From: Deltaproteobacteria bacterium
Lineage (GTDB): Bacteria > Bdellovibrionota > Bdellovibrionia > Bdellovibrionales > Bdellovibrionaceae
Reading direction: 5' to 3'
Length of the DNA stretch: 64,000 bases
Assembly: GCA_017302835.1 (NCBI GenBank)
Contig: JAFLCC010000001.1
Location: forward strand, 248,001-312,000
Shown here: positions 8,387-18,376 of the stretch, piece by piece
Numbering within the stretch: position 1 is the stretch's first letter
How the letters are laid out: each line of letters begins with the position of its first letter
The notes under the pieces: model-generated
Told to the model about the DNA's origin: nothing
What the model saw: only the letters and a program-made list of their open reading frames with translations
Databases searched by the model: none
Made by a program: the position numbers and the translations under genes

Positions 8387-9040
8387 TTATCTTTGAGCAA
8401 ACAATTCCTGGGCCATTTTTTGCGCTTGAAAGAGAGCCTTCTCTGCGGATTCTGCTAACTCTTGACTTCGCGGGTCCATATCTTTGGAAATTGGCCCAAT
8501 TGGTCCAGACCAAACAATTTCAATTTTAGCAAATGGCTTTGGCAAATAGGTTTTATTCCACGATTTTGGAAAATGAAAAGCATTATTACAGTAAATACCA
8601 GAAACAAATATAGGAGCTTTCATCAACCTAGAGGTCTCAAAAATTCCAGGCTTAACCTTGTGGAGAGGGCCCTTTGGTCCATCAACAGCAAAACTGCAAT
8701 TTCGATGTTGCTCCTTCATTAAACGAATAAGTCCCTTGAGAGCCTGAACCGCTCCGCGAGTCGAAGATCCTCTAGAGGTTTTTCCACCAACAAGGTGGAC
8801 GAGGGTGTTCATTATTTCTCCATCCTTGCTTTGAGAAGAAATAGTGGCAATGCGATAGTAGCCGATCAAGGAGAGAAGAACAATTTCATCACCATGAAAA
8901 TGTCCTAAAATAAAAGGTTCTTTATTGTGAAGGGAATATTTTAATGCTTCTGGCTCGTGAATGCGAATTTTCCAGGTAACCCAGAAAGCACGGTAGATAA
9001 TCCAAATTATTACGGGAAGGATATATTTTCTTAAAAGCAT
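8387..9040 (-). CDS. DUF374 lysophospholipid-acyltransferase-like protein
   Basis: The 217-residue protein has an N-terminal membrane helix and a DUF374 domain related to the LpxL/PlsC acyltransferases. Visible landmarks are LGHFHGDE (the H-x4-D-like catalytic site), KTSRGSSTRGAVQAL, the nucleotide-like FAVDGPKGPLHKVKPG and the following APIFVSG. Family members are thought to acylate lipid A or related lipids at the inner membrane; the substrate here cannot be read from sequence. It follows etfA after five bases and is probably cotranscribed with etfBA. Confidence 0.85.
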   Translation of the reverse strand: MLLRKYILPVIIWIIYRAFWVTWKIRIHEPEALKYSLHNKEPFILGHFHGDEIVLLSLIGYYRIATISSQSKDGEIMNTLVHLVGGKTSRGSSTRGAVQALKGLIRLMKEQHRNCSFAVDGPKGPLHKVKPGIFETSRLMKAPIFVSGIYCNNAFHFPKSWNKTYLPKPFAKIEIVWSGPIGPISKDMDPRSQELAESAEKALFQAQKMAQELFAQR

Positions 9041-9045
9041 GAGAA

Positions 9046-10014
9046 TTATTTATTTAAGACTTTTTTAAATTCTTCAATAAGCTTGGGAACGATTTCTGCG
9101 AAGTCTCCAACAATGCCGTAGGTTGCTTTTTGAAAAATCGGGGCATTGCCATCATTATTTATAGCCACAATGACTTTACTTCCTGTCATTCCTGCCAAGT
9201 GCTGAATAGCTCCAGAAATTCCAACAGCAATGTAGAGAGTGGGCGCCACTGTTTTTCCCGTTTGCCCTACTTGCATAGAATGAGGCACCCATCCGGCATC
9301 CACCACAGCCCTTGAGGCGCCTACAGTAGCACCCAAAACTTGGGCTAAATCTTCTAGAAGTTTAAATCCACCCGCTTCTTTTAAACCTCTCCCGCCTGAG
9401 ACAATAATATTTGCTTCAGTTAGATCCAATTTTTCAGAAGTTCCCTTGACGATTTCTTTTAAGAGAACACCCAGGTTAGGCTTAGCAAAGGAGAGCTCTT
9501 GAATTGGTGCTGTTTTCGTTGTGTCCGCAGGGTTCACATTCAGCTGGTTGGCCCTCATAAGTACGATTTTAAGAGTTGAATTCTGGAATTGATGGGTTGA
9601 AAAACATTTTCCAGAATAAAGAGGTTTTTTGGCTGAAATGATGTCGTTAGACAATGTCAACTCTGTGGCATCGGAAACAATTCCTGTGTTTAGCCGAGCC
9701 GCCAACTTGGGAAATAAATCTTTACCGGTCGCAGAAGCGTTGGCTAATAAAATTGAAGCTTGCGAAGTTTTATAAGCTCCTTCAATAGCGCAAGCGTAGA
9801 GTTCGGGATTATAACCATCCAAGCTTGGATCAGAGAAGGTGTACACAAGACTGGCGCCATGCTGAGCCGCTTGTTGAGCTACCGTTTTGGCATGCGCGCC
9901 TAAAACAATACCAATAACTTCAGTTTGCTGCCTGCTAGCAAACTGAAGTAGCTCTTGAGAGCTGCGTTTTAATAATTGATTTTGATGTTCACAAAAAACA
10001 AGAATTTTATTCAT
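9046..10014 (-). CDS. etfA: electron transfer flavoprotein alpha subunit
   Basis: EtfA binds FAD and passes electrons from acyl-CoA and related dehydrogenases toward the quinone pool. The 322-residue length is typical. The C-terminal FAD domain is clear: SGGRGLKEAGGF, GASRAVVDAGWVPHSMQVG, QTGKTVAPTLYIAVGISGA and IQHLAGM. The N-terminal domain is also conserved (LANASATGKDLFPKLAARL). A GGAG ribosome site precedes the ATG. etfB is nine bases upstream on the same strand, the standard etfBA order. Confidence 0.97.
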   Translation of the reverse strand: MNKILVFCEHQNQLLKRSSQELLQFASRQQTEVIGIVLGAHAKTVAQQAAQHGASLVYTFSDPSLDGYNPELYACAIEGAYKTSQASILLANASATGKDLFPKLAARLNTGIVSDATELTLSNDIISAKKPLYSGKCFSTHQFQNSTLKIVLMRANQLNVNPADTTKTAPIQELSFAKPNLGVLLKEIVKGTSEKLDLTEANIIVSGGRGLKEAGGFKLLEDLAQVLGATVGASRAVVDAGWVPHSMQVGQTGKTVAPTLYIAVGISGAIQHLAGMTGSKVIVAINNDGNAPIFQKATYGIVGDFAEIVPKLIEEFKKVLNK

Positions 10015-10023
10015 AATTTTCTC

Positions 10024-10800
10024 CTACAATACCTTGGCATCGTCTCTTAAAAGTTTAACTAGTTCTGTGACCTGGGCATCCGCATTTCCTGAAATCATTT
10101 TTACTGGACTTTTGTCTGCGGGAAAAGAAAAAGTCGTTTGTTTAACCTTGATATCTGTTGGGCCCATATCCAATTGCGAAAAAGCATATTCTTTTAAGAC
10201 CTTTTTCTTTGCTTTCATAATTCCAGGTAAGCTGGCATATCTTGGTGTATTTAATCCTTTATTTGCAGTGACAAGACAGGGAAGGGAAATTTCAAAAACT
10301 TCCTTAGCTCCCCCATCTACATCTCTTTCTACCTTAAGTGATGTACCGAGATATTCTATTTTGCTGACCACGCTGACATGGGGAATTTTTAAAAACTCTG
10401 CTAGCATGGGCCCAACAGAATTCCCATTATCATCAATGGCAAGTTTTCCGGTGTAAATTAAATCAGGAGCACCTTCAGCTTGAATAACCTTAGCCAAACA
10501 TTTAGCCGTGGCATAACCGTCAACATCTGTTGGAGCATCAATTAAAATACCTTCATCAGCACCCATAGCCAAAGCTGTTCTTAATACCTCGGAGACACGT
10601 TGTTTGGGGCCCAAAGTTAAAACAAAAACTTGGGTTGAGGGATTTTTTTCCTTAAATTTAACGGCCTCTTCAACAGCGTATTCATCATAAGGATTTAAAA
10701 TCCACTTAATGCCTTGAGGGTCAACAGAGGAATTATCGGGTAAAAATTTAACCTTGGTTTCCGTGTCTGGCACTTGCTTTACACAAACAAAAATTTTCAT
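10024..10800 (-). CDS. etfB: electron transfer flavoprotein beta subunit
   Basis: EtfB pairs with EtfA and holds AMP. The 258-residue protein opens with MKIFVCVKQVPDTE, the family's start, and carries NPYDEYAVEEA, ALAMGADEG, TGKLAIDDNGNSVGPMLAE and the signature VERDVDGGAKEV. An AGGTGG ribosome site lies just ahead of the ATG. It is the first gene of an etfB-etfA-DUF374 transcript, and its promoter must lie in the 220-base gap shared with sdhC. Confidence 0.97.
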   Translation of the reverse strand: MKIFVCVKQVPDTETKVKFLPDNSSVDPQGIKWILNPYDEYAVEEAVKFKEKNPSTQVFVLTLGPKQRVSEVLRTALAMGADEGILIDAPTDVDGYATAKCLAKVIQAEGAPDLIYTGKLAIDDNGNSVGPMLAEFLKIPHVSVVSKIEYLGTSLKVERDVDGGAKEVFEISLPCLVTANKGLNTPRYASLPGIMKAKKKVLKEYAFSQLDMGPTDIKVKQTTFSFPADKSPVKMISGNADAQVTELVKLLRDDAKVL

Positions 10801-10840
10801 AGACCACCTACTTTACAAATATAATTTTTTAGAGCTTGGT

Positions 10841-10884
10841 TATGTTACCGCTTAACGTTCACATTCTAACCACACCCTAACATA
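10841..10884. repeat. 7-bp inverted repeat in the etfB / sdhC divergent gap
   Basis: TATGTTA (10841-10847) and TAACATA (10878-10884) form a perfect inverted repeat 30 bases apart, just upstream of etfB. The same gap holds AACGTT twice, near 10853 and 10924. These could be operator half-sites for control of the divergent etf and sdh operons. They could also be chance in AT-rich DNA; I see no confident promoter boxes. Confidence 0.3.
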
Positions 10885-11020
10885 GACATCAAACTTCTAA
10901 AAAAAACAAAAAAATAGAAAAATTAACGTTCTGCAAAACCAAGCGATTTGCATCATATTATTTTAGACAATTTTTAATTATGGAAGTAATAATTAAGTTT
11001 GCAAAAAAGGAAAAAATAAG

Positions 11021-11695
11021 ATGAAGAAGTTTTTTTGTTCCACAGTGGGGAAGAAATACCTAATGGGCTTGTCTGGTTTTGTATGGGCAGCATTTATTTT
11101 TGTTCATATGGCTGGCAATATGCTTATTTTAATTAGCTCAGATTTATACAATGCCTATGGAAACGCCATTGTTACCAATAAGCCCCTTTTATTTTTAACA
11201 GAGGCTGTTTTGATCGGCGCGCTACTCACCCATGTTTTGTGTGCTGTTTCCTTAACAAAAGGCAATCGTGCAGCTCGAAATTCAAGATATGCAATCTCTC
11301 CCAACGGAGAAAAAGCTCCCTCTTTTGCTTCTCAATGGATGGCGGTCCACGGTTCGATCATTTTGGTTTTTATTATCTCTCATTTGATCACTTTTAAATA
11401 TGGAGCCTATTATGAAACCACAGTTCATGGGGTCGTGATGCGTGATTTAGCTCGTTTAATCTATGATGTTCTTCACCAACCAGCGGCATTTAGTTGGTAT
11501 CTTGTTTCTTTAGTTCTTCTTGGTTTTCATTTGACCCACGGAGTGAGATCTATTTTTCAATCCTTCGGTTTGTTACATCCAGCTTATCAACCCCTCATTC
11601 AAAAAGCAGGAATCGTTTATGCGATTGTTGTGGCTGGGGGCTTTATTTCACAAGCGGTTTTTGTATTTTTCACGGCCACCATGACGGCGTCTTAA
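11021..11695 (+). CDS. sdhC: succinate dehydrogenase cytochrome b subunit (B-type)
   Basis: The membrane anchor of succinate:quinone reductase. The 224-residue protein has five hydrophobic helices and the SdhC/FrdC b558 signatures: KKYLMGLSGFVWAAFIFVH, GNMLI, then histidines in helices 2, 4 and 5 (LTHVLCAVSLTKGNRAAR, WMAVHGSI, LGFHLTHGVRSIFQSFG) that likely bind two haems. One five-helix subunit followed by SdhA and SdhB is the arrangement of B-type enzymes, with no separate sdhD. An AAAAAGGAAA ribosome site precedes the ATG. Confidence 0.93.
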   Translation: MKKFFCSTVGKKYLMGLSGFVWAAFIFVHMAGNMLILISSDLYNAYGNAIVTNKPLLFLTEAVLIGALLTHVLCAVSLTKGNRAARNSRYAISPNGEKAPSFASQWMAVHGSIILVFIISHLITFKYGAYYETTVHGVVMRDLARLIYDVLHQPAAFSWYLVSLVLLGFHLTHGVRSIFQSFGLLHPAYQPLIQKAGIVYAIVVAGGFISQAVFVFFTATMTAS

Positions 11696-11725
11696 CGTAA
11701 CTAAAATTTTATCGGAGATAAAACA

Positions 11726-13639
11726 ATGGCAATAAATTTAGATAGCAAAGTTCCTTCAGGCCCTATCGAGTCAAAATGGACCAACCATAAATTCAATATG
11801 AAGTTAGTAAATCCAGCCAACAAAAGAAAACACTCGGTCATTGTTGTTGGAACAGGTCTAGCTGGGGCTTCTGCAGCTGCTGCTCTTGGAGAATTGGGTT
11901 ACAAAGTCAAAGCTTTTTGCGTTCACGAGTCCCCAAGAAGAGCTCACTCCGTAGCGGCGCAGGGCGGAATCAATGCGGCTAAAAATTATCAAAATGATGG
12001 AGATTCGGTTCACAGATTGTTTTATGACACTATTAAGGGCGGAGATTTTAGAGCACGTGAAGCCAATGTTCATCGCTTGGCTGAGGTTTCTGCGGCAATC
12101 ATCGATACCTGTGTTGCTCAAGGCGTGCCCTTTGCTCGTGAGTATGGCGGCTTGCTTGCCAATCGATCTTTCGGAGGGGCTCAGGTTTCAAGAACTTTCT
12201 ATGCTCGAGGGCAAACAGGACAGCAGCTTTTAATAGGTGCTTATTCAGCAATGATGAGACAAGTCGATCTAGGTCAGGTGGAGCTTAACACCCGAAGAGA
12301 AATGCTAGATGTTGTTGTGATTGATGGTAAAGCTCGTGGCGTGACCATGAGAAATTTGCTCACAGGTCAGATTGAATCTTACGAAGCCGATGCCGTCATT
12401 GTTGCCACTGGCGGTTATGCAAATGTTTTTTATCTATCAACAAACGCTATGGCCTGTGCGGTAACTGCAGCGTGGAAAGCTCACAAACGCGGGGCTTTGT
12501 TTGCTAATCCTTGCTACACACAAATTCATCCAACATGCATTCCTGTTCATGGTGAGAATCAGTCAAAATTGACCTTGATGTCAGAATCATTAAGAAATGA
12601 TGGACGAGTTTGGGTACCAAAAAATAAAAATGAAAAACGACAAGCTTATGATGTTCCAGAAACAGATAGAGACTACTTTTTAGAAAGGATCTATCCAAGC
12701 TTTGGAAATCTAGCACCTAGAGATGTAGCCTCCCGGCAGGCGAAATTTAGATGTGACGAAGGTTTTGGAGTGGGTGAAGGTCAGGCCGTTTATTTAGATT
12801 TTAAAGATGCAATTCAAAGATATGGTGAAGATAAAATTTCTGAAAAATACGGAAATCTTTTTCAAATGTATGATAAAATAACTGGTGAAAACCCCTACAA
12901 AACGCCGATGAAAATTTATCCAGCTCCCCATTACACTATGGGAGGTCTTTGGGTTGATTACAATTTAATGAGTACAGTTCCAGGATTATTTGTTGCTGGA
13001 GAGGCTAATTTTTCTGATCATGGAGCCAACCGATTGGGAGCTTCTGCTTTGATGCAAGGTTTGGCTGATGGATATTTCGTTCTTCCCTATTCTGTAGGTG
13101 ACTATATTGCTAGCACCAAACTTGAAAAAATAAATACGGATCATCAAGCATTTAAAGATACTAAAAATGAAGTGGAAACTGAAGTAAGTCGATTAATGAA
13201 TATCAAAGGCGCACGAACTGTAGAAAGCTTCCATAAAGAGCTTGGTCGTGTGATGTGGGATAAATGTGGTATGTCTAGAGAAAAACAAGGCCTTCAAGAA
13301 GCCATTGTAAAAATTGGTAAAATCAAAGAAGAATTTTGGACCAACGTAAGAATTCCAGGCGATGCGAATTATTTAAATCCTGAGCTTGAAAAAGCAGGGA
13401 GAGTTGCAGACTTTATCGAGTTGGGTGAATTGATGTGCAAAGATGCTCTGGAGCGAGAAGAATCCTGTGGGGGGCACTTCCGCGAAGAACATCAAGAAAA
13501 TGGAGAAGCCAAAAGAAATGATGAAAAATTCTGTCATGTTGCCGCCTGGGAATGGAATGGGGACAAAAAACCACAAACCAGACATACAGAAGAGCTTAAG
13601 TTTGAAAATGTAAAACTATCAACTAGAAGTTACAAATAG
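11726..13639 (+). CDS. sdhA: succinate dehydrogenase flavoprotein subunit
   Basis: SdhA oxidises succinate to fumarate on covalent FAD. The 637-residue length is normal. The Rossmann motif [19 protein letters not shown] is near residue 41. The FAD-linking histidine lies in [15 protein letters not shown]. Substrate-site residues are in QIHPTCIP and SESLRNDGR, and a second FAD patch is [19 protein letters not shown]. The C-terminus shows the usual [21 protein letters not shown] ribosome site precedes the ATG. sdhC lies 30 bases upstream and sdhB 9 bases downstream, so the three form one operon. Confidence 0.97.
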   Translation: MAINLDSKVPSGPIESKWTNHKFNMKLVNPANKRKHSVIVVGTGLAGASAAAALGELGYKVKAFCVHESPRRAHSVAAQGGINAAKNYQNDGDSVHRLFYDTIKGGDFRAREANVHRLAEVSAAIIDTCVAQGVPFAREYGGLLANRSFGGAQVSRTFYARGQTGQQLLIGAYSAMMRQVDLGQVELNTRREMLDVVVIDGKARGVTMRNLLTGQIESYEADAVIVATGGYANVFYLSTNAMACAVTAAWKAHKRGALFANPCYTQIHPTCIPVHGENQSKLTLMSESLRNDGRVWVPKNKNEKRQAYDVPETDRDYFLERIYPSFGNLAPRDVASRQAKFRCDEGFGVGEGQAVYLDFKDAIQRYGEDKISEKYGNLFQMYDKITGENPYKTPMKIYPAPHYTMGGLWVDYNLMSTVPGLFVAGEANFSDHGANRLGASALMQGLADGYFVLPYSVGDYIASTKLEKINTDHQAFKDTKNEVETEVSRLMNIKGARTVESFHKELGRVMWDKCGMSREKQGLQEAIVKIGKIKEEFWTNVRIPGDANYLNPELEKAGRVADFIELGELMCKDALEREESCGGHFREEHQENGEAKRNDEKFCHVAAWEWNGDKKPQTRHTEELKFENVKLSTRSYK

Positions 13640-13648
13640 GAAGTGAGT

Positions 13649-14437
13649 ATGGCAGGTAAAACGATTAATTTAGTTTTAAAAGTATGGCGACAAAAAGGAT
13701 CTAAAGAAGAAGGTCAGTTTAAAGAATATGAAGCAAAAAATATTTCAACAGACGCCTCTTTTTTAGAAATGTTAGACGCTGTAAATGAAGAGCTGATTTC
13801 AAAAGGTGATGATCCCATTGCTTTTGACCACGACTGTCGTGAGGGAATTTGTGGTACTTGTGGATTTATGATTAACGGAAATGCTCATGGTCCACAAAAA
13901 TCAACAACAGTCTGTCAACTACATATGCGTCACTTTGTTGATGGAGAAGCTGTGACCCTTGAGCCTTGGCGAGCCACCGCGTTTCCAATTATTAAAGACC
14001 TCATGGTCGATCGCTCTGCCTTTGATAGAATTATCAAATCTGGTGGGTATATTTCTGTAAATACAGGGAATGCTCCAGATGGAAATGTGTTACCTATTCC
14101 CAAACAAGATGTAGACGAAGCTTTTAACTCAGCTGCGTGCATTGGTTGTGGTGCCTGTGTGGCCTCTTGTAAAAATGCCTCAGCCGCCTTATTTACGTCA
14201 GCCAAGATCACTCACCTGGCTTTATTGCCCCAAGGAAAAGTGGAAAAGGATCAGCGAGCACTTCGAATGATTTCGCAGATGGATGAAGAGGGTTTTGGAG
14301 CCTGCACGAGCACGGGAACTTGCTCTGCTTCCTGCCCAAAAGATATTAGCCTTATTAATATTGCCAGTATGAATATGGATTATTTAAAAGCAAGTATTAC
14401 CAAAAAACCAGAAATTGAATCTGGCGGCGGTGCTTAA
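13649..14437 (+). CDS. sdhB: succinate dehydrogenase iron-sulfur subunit
   Basis: SdhB wires electrons from FAD to the quinone site. The three cluster motifs are present: [2Fe-2S] in [11 protein letters not shown] with a later Cys in TTVC, [4Fe-4S] in [11 protein letters not shown] and [3Fe-4S] in [15 protein letters not shown] place the start at ATG 13649, six bases after an AGGAAG ribosome site; an in-frame GTG at 13643 sits on that site itself and is unlikely. The 262-residue product is similar in size to B-type SdhB proteins. Confidence 0.96.
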   Translation: MAGKTINLVLKVWRQKGSKEEGQFKEYEAKNISTDASFLEMLDAVNEELISKGDDPIAFDHDCREGICGTCGFMINGNAHGPQKSTTVCQLHMRHFVDGEAVTLEPWRATAFPIIKDLMVDRSAFDRIIKSGGYISVNTGNAPDGNVLPIPKQDVDEAFNSAACIGCGACVASCKNASAALFTSAKITHLALLPQGKVEKDQRALRMISQMDEEGFGACTSTGTCSASCPKDISLINIASMNMDYLKASITKKPEIESGGGA

Positions 14438-14502
14438 GATCGTTTTTTGAAAAATATCGATTCATAGACCTTGGTCCTTTTTATTTCTATAGACAAAAGT
14501 AT

Positions 14503-14530
14503 AAATCAGTACTTTCTAAAGTATTGATTT
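14503..14530. repeat. hairpin downstream of sdhB
   Basis: AAATCAGTACTTT (14503-14515) and AAAGTATTGATTT (14518-14530) are complementary over 13 positions with one G-T pair and almost no loop. No T run follows, so it is not a classical terminator. It may protect or process the sdh mRNA end. The rest of the gap to 14686 shows no gene. Confidence 0.45.
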
Positions 14531-14686
14531 ATCTACACGCATCCGCTCTTATCTTATTCCTAAGTCTAATTTTTTATTCTGCTTAAGAAACAATCATTAC
14601 AAGTAACCCGCTGACCTATACCGTAAATAAATAGATTTATAAATAAAATGAAAAAAATCTCTAAAAAAAAATCTCAAGGAGGGGAA

Positions 14687-16309
14687 ATGAGACTTTTAGT
14701 AGGATTTGTATTATTATCATTTGGGGCGTTAGCGGGCAAACCAGAGTCTGTTCCTGGAGAGTTTATTGTTACTTTTAAAAATAACAAAAATGCGGTCAAA
14801 TTACTTGCAGAGAATTTCGGGAAAAAAATAAATAGCGAAGTAAATATGATTTCGCCTACTTTAAGGATCGCACATATTAGATCAAACGCTGTCATCACAT
14901 CTGAAGCTTTTGTTTCAAGTATTAAAAATGATCCCAATGTTGACATTGTTGAACCCAACTATATCTATCACGCCAATTATTCCTTTGGGAACAAAGCTAA
15001 TGATCCCTTATTTGGAAAGCTTTGGGGTTTAAACAACACAGGTCAGCCTGATCCGAGCGGTCAAGCTGGTGAGCCTGGAATAGATATTAATGCTTTAAAG
15101 GCTTGGCAAGTCCAAACAGGTTCAAAAGATGTTGTTGTGGCGGTCATTGATACAGGAGTTAATTATAAAAGTCTTGATTTGAAAGAAAATATCTGGACTA
15201 ACGAAGCAGAAAGAAAAGGAAAAAAAGGGATTGATGATGATAAAAATGGTTTTATTGATGATGTCTATGGTTGGAATTTTGTAAAAAACAATAATAACCC
15301 CATCGACGATCAAGGCCACGGGTCTCATTGTTCAGGAACTATTGGGGCCAAAGGAAACGATGGTAAAGGTATCGTAGGAGTCAATTGGAACACACGAATC
15401 ATGTCACTCAAATTCCTAGATAGCGGTGGTTCTGGAACTCTTGAAAATGCTCTTAAAGCCATTGATTATGCAACTAAAAACGGAGCTCGAGTGATGAGTA
15501 ACTCTTGGGGCGGTGGAGGATTTTCTGAAACCTTGAAGCAAGCAATTGAAAGAGCTCATAAAGCAAACGTCATTTTTATCGCTGCTGCTGGAAATGAATC
15601 AAATAACAATGATGATAACCCGTCCTATCCCGCAAGTTATGATGTTCCTAACGTTATTTCTGTAGCGGCCATTGATAACAAAGGCGTTATGGCGAGTTTT
15701 TCAAATTATGGAAAAAACACAGTTCATATCGCAGCTCCCGGTGTAAATATTTTTTCAACTACCAACAAAGGATATGACTCATGGTCTGGAACATCCATGG
15801 CAACTCCCCATGTCTCTGGGGTTGCGGCTTTGGTATTGGCCCAATATCCAGAGATGACAAATCTTCAATTGAAAGAACTAATATTAAAAACAGCACGACC
15901 TTTAAAAACGTTACGAGGAAAAACAAAAACAGCTGGACTTGTTGATGCCTATGCCGCTCTCATGCAAATAGTTCCAGCTCCTGATATGGAAGATCCAGCC
16001 AACTGGCAAACGGTCTCCTATCAATTGTCTTCAGAGCATCCGTACAAAACAGAAAGCAAATCCACTTGGGAAGTCACTGTTCCAGATGCTAAAGAAATTT
16101 CCTTATACTTTCAAAAATTTGAAACAGAGTATAATTATGACACTTTAAAGTTATATGATATTGATGGAAATTTGTTACAAACAATTTCAGGAAACCAAAC
16201 AGATTCATTTAGTCCGGCGATCAAAGGAAATTATGTAAAAGTAGTCTTAGAATCAGATAAATCACAAGAAAAATACGGTTTTGATATCAGTAAAGTGGCG
16301 TATAGGTAA
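14687..16309 (+). CDS. secreted subtilisin-like serine protease (S8) with C-terminal beta domain
   Basis: A 540-residue exported endopeptidase. The start at ATG 14687 is set by the strong AAGGAGGGG site just upstream; an ATG at 14648 would put 13 basic residues before the signal peptide. Order: signal peptide (to about 17), inhibitor-I9-like prodomain (GEFIVTFKNNKNAVKLL), then the S8 catalytic domain with Asp155 in VVAVIDTGV, His211 in GHGSHCSG and Ser370 in SGTSMATPHVSG. A C-terminal region (about 445-540) with aromatic and Asp-rich beta strands resembles a CUB or P-type domain. It probably digests protein outside the cell or in prey; that role is inference. Confidence 0.93.
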   Translation: MRLLVGFVLLSFGALAGKPESVPGEFIVTFKNNKNAVKLLAENFGKKINSEVNMISPTLRIAHIRSNAVITSEAFVSSIKNDPNVDIVEPNYIYHANYSFGNKANDPLFGKLWGLNNTGQPDPSGQAGEPGIDINALKAWQVQTGSKDVVVAVIDTGVNYKSLDLKENIWTNEAERKGKKGIDDDKNGFIDDVYGWNFVKNNNNPIDDQGHGSHCSGTIGAKGNDGKGIVGVNWNTRIMSLKFLDSGGSGTLENALKAIDYATKNGARVMSNSWGGGGFSETLKQAIERAHKANVIFIAAAGNESNNNDDNPSYPASYDVPNVISVAAIDNKGVMASFSNYGKNTVHIAAPGVNIFSTTNKGYDSWSGTSMATPHVSGVAALVLAQYPEMTNLQLKELILKTARPLKTLRGKTKTAGLVDAYAALMQIVPAPDMEDPANWQTVSYQLSSEHPYKTESKSTWEVTVPDAKEISLYFQKFETEYNYDTLKLYDIDGNLLQTISGNQTDSFSPAIKGNYVKVVLESDKSQEKYGFDISKVAYR

Positions 16310-16547
16310 GCAAGATTATACTGGCATCAAAAAAATTATGAAATAAAAACAAATCATTGCAAAGGCAACTGAGGCATAGGTCTGTGCAGGCAATCCTATG
16401 TCATATAGTTAACCAGATGGTTCCAATTAATGTTCTGCATGGATTCTCTATTATGCTATAAGCATGTAAGATATCGAATTCTTTCATTTAAATCAAATTA
16501 TTTTCTTTTTTGAGTCAAGATTTTTTGGCATCAAACTTGTATTTATT

Positions 16548-18350
16548 ATGAGGATGAGTAAAGTTTTCCAAGTATTATTAATGATGTTGTTTTTTACTTT
16601 TAATGTTTTCTCTGAAGATTTGTGTAAAAGAAATTATAAAAAGTCATCCGAAAAAATTGATCAATATAAGGACGCTAACAGTAAAACGTCTTTTGCCTCT
16701 AGATATAATTTATCAGAAATGGACCCTTTTTATGGATTAGATTCAAATTGGGTTGAATTTTTGAAATATGAAAGAGAAAAAAATGTTTATCTTTTAAATG
16801 CAAAAAATATAGAAAAAGACGAACTTTCAACATTTGTACTTTTGAAGTTTAAAGTGCCTCGTGATCAAAATGAAAATGATGTCTTTACGTCTATACAACT
16901 AAATAGAAATGAAAAATTAGTATTATTTGATTCTGAAACCGAAACAGAGACAATTTCCTATTTCGTTAAAGCCACATCCAAAAAAGAAGTAGCTTATTTA
17001 ATAGAAAAATTTGGTATGCCAACAAAAGAGTTACTTGCTGTTAAATTATCTGGTAGGTCGTCGATATTAATTTGGGATCCTCAAGGTAGTTTCACTCCAA
17101 TTGTTTTAAAGATGGATAGTTATTCGAATCGACATATGAAACAAGGAGTTATTGGAACTGACATACTTGATGAGTTAAATTCATCAGAGTTTAGAATACT
17201 GAAAGAGAAGTCGGTTGTAACTATTAGGGTTGGAAATTTTTATAATCGTTATTTACTTCGTGATGTTTCTGAAATAACAGCTTCATTTTCTTCTGCAAGA
17301 AAAATATACCCACTTCATGGTTTTATTGGATCAGATTTAATTGAACAAATGGCAAGTTTAATGAAAATAAATAAAGAGGAGTGGGTTAAAAGAGAATACT
17401 TACCAGCACTGGCTAAGAAAATTGCAAATCAGAACTTTAAATTAGGAGTTTACCTTCAAAATCACACCCAAAACACATTAATTGAACTTGATCCGTTAAC
17501 AGGAAAAATAACGGATTTTGTTTTCAAAGATATACAAGACATGATGGTCGATAATTATGTTTTTGATCAAAACGCAAATTTAAATTTAACGAAGTCGATA
17601 GACATGGTGTTAAATAAATATTTTCAGGATAATTCATATTTAGCTAGAAAAAGGGGGAAAGAAATTGGAATACATTTCGCGCTATATGATTTTCAGTCAA
17701 TTATATCTTTAACCCAAGACCCGGTTCTTTCAAGAAAATATGTTGGAATATATCTTAAAAATTATATTGAAGAGGTTGATAAATTAACGAATAGAAAATT
17801 AAATCTAAGTGATGAAAGTCAAAGTTTATTGGAAAACTTAGAATATGGATTAGAGGCAAACACCATTGAGTCTTCGAAACTAAGTCATCTTCAATCTGTG
17901 GCAGCTCGAATTTTGAATAATGTGTACGAACAATATATTCGTTCTGAGTTTTATGGTCTTAATATGGAAAATTTTAAATATGATCAAGGAAAGTTATATA
18001 GTCTGTTCTATCTTTTTCATTTACAGGGTAAGATTATTCAAACTTCTCCTGAGGCCAGCATAACCGCAAAATATGGTGTTTATGGGAATAGATTGATATT
18101 ATTTGACCCTAAAAAACAAAAAGTCATTGCTGTTTCGATAAGGCTTTCAGATAAACAAATTTCTGAGATCAAAGAAGAGGTAATGGGAAGCCCTAAAAGA
18201 TTAGATGTTGCCAAAGTTGCGTTGAAAAAAATGGAAAATGTAGCAAAAACAACAAAAATTGAATTAGAAGTCGAGGCAGGGATTCTGAAAAGGGAAATGA
18301 ATGAATTATTAAAAGAGATAATTAAAGTATTTAAATTTTTCAAATTTTAA
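16548..18350 (+). CDS. exported protein of unknown function (600 aa)
   Basis: I do not recognise this protein. It starts with a signal peptide (MRMSKVFQVLL, a hydrophobic run to about residue 22, then EDLCK). The mature part is hydrophilic with alternating beta-like segments (about 60-260) and a more helical C-terminal half rich in Lys, Glu, Asn and Tyr. No catalytic motif or repeat stands out. The gene is more AT-rich than its neighbours and sits alone between the protease and a convergent hydrolase, so it may be an accessory or lineage-specific gene. An in-frame ATG two codons later is an equally good start. Confidence 0.75.
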   Translation: MRMSKVFQVLLMMLFFTFNVFSEDLCKRNYKKSSEKIDQYKDANSKTSFASRYNLSEMDPFYGLDSNWVEFLKYEREKNVYLLNAKNIEKDELSTFVLLKFKVPRDQNENDVFTSIQLNRNEKLVLFDSETETETISYFVKATSKKEVAYLIEKFGMPTKELLAVKLSGRSSILIWDPQGSFTPIVLKMDSYSNRHMKQGVIGTDILDELNSSEFRILKEKSVVTIRVGNFYNRYLLRDVSEITASFSSARKIYPLHGFIGSDLIEQMASLMKINKEEWVKREYLPALAKKIANQNFKLGVYLQNHTQNTLIELDPLTGKITDFVFKDIQDMMVDNYVFDQNANLNLTKSIDMVLNKYFQDNSYLARKRGKEIGIHFALYDFQSIISLTQDPVLSRKYVGIYLKNYIEEVDKLTNRKLNLSDESQSLLENLEYGLEANTIESSKLSHLQSVAARILNNVYEQYIRSEFYGLNMENFKYDQGKLYSLFYLFHLQGKIIQTSPEASITAKYGVYGNRLILFDPKKQKVIAVSIRLSDKQISEIKEEVMGSPKRLDVAKVALKKMENVAKTTKIELEVEAGILKREMNELLKEIIKVFKFFKF

Positions 18351-18376
18351 TGGTTTAATACACACTTATCCGCAGG

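Noticed and set aside
10034-10456. 140-codon plus-strand frame inside etfB
   Set aside because: It is antisense to a clearly conserved gene and has no recognisable domain.
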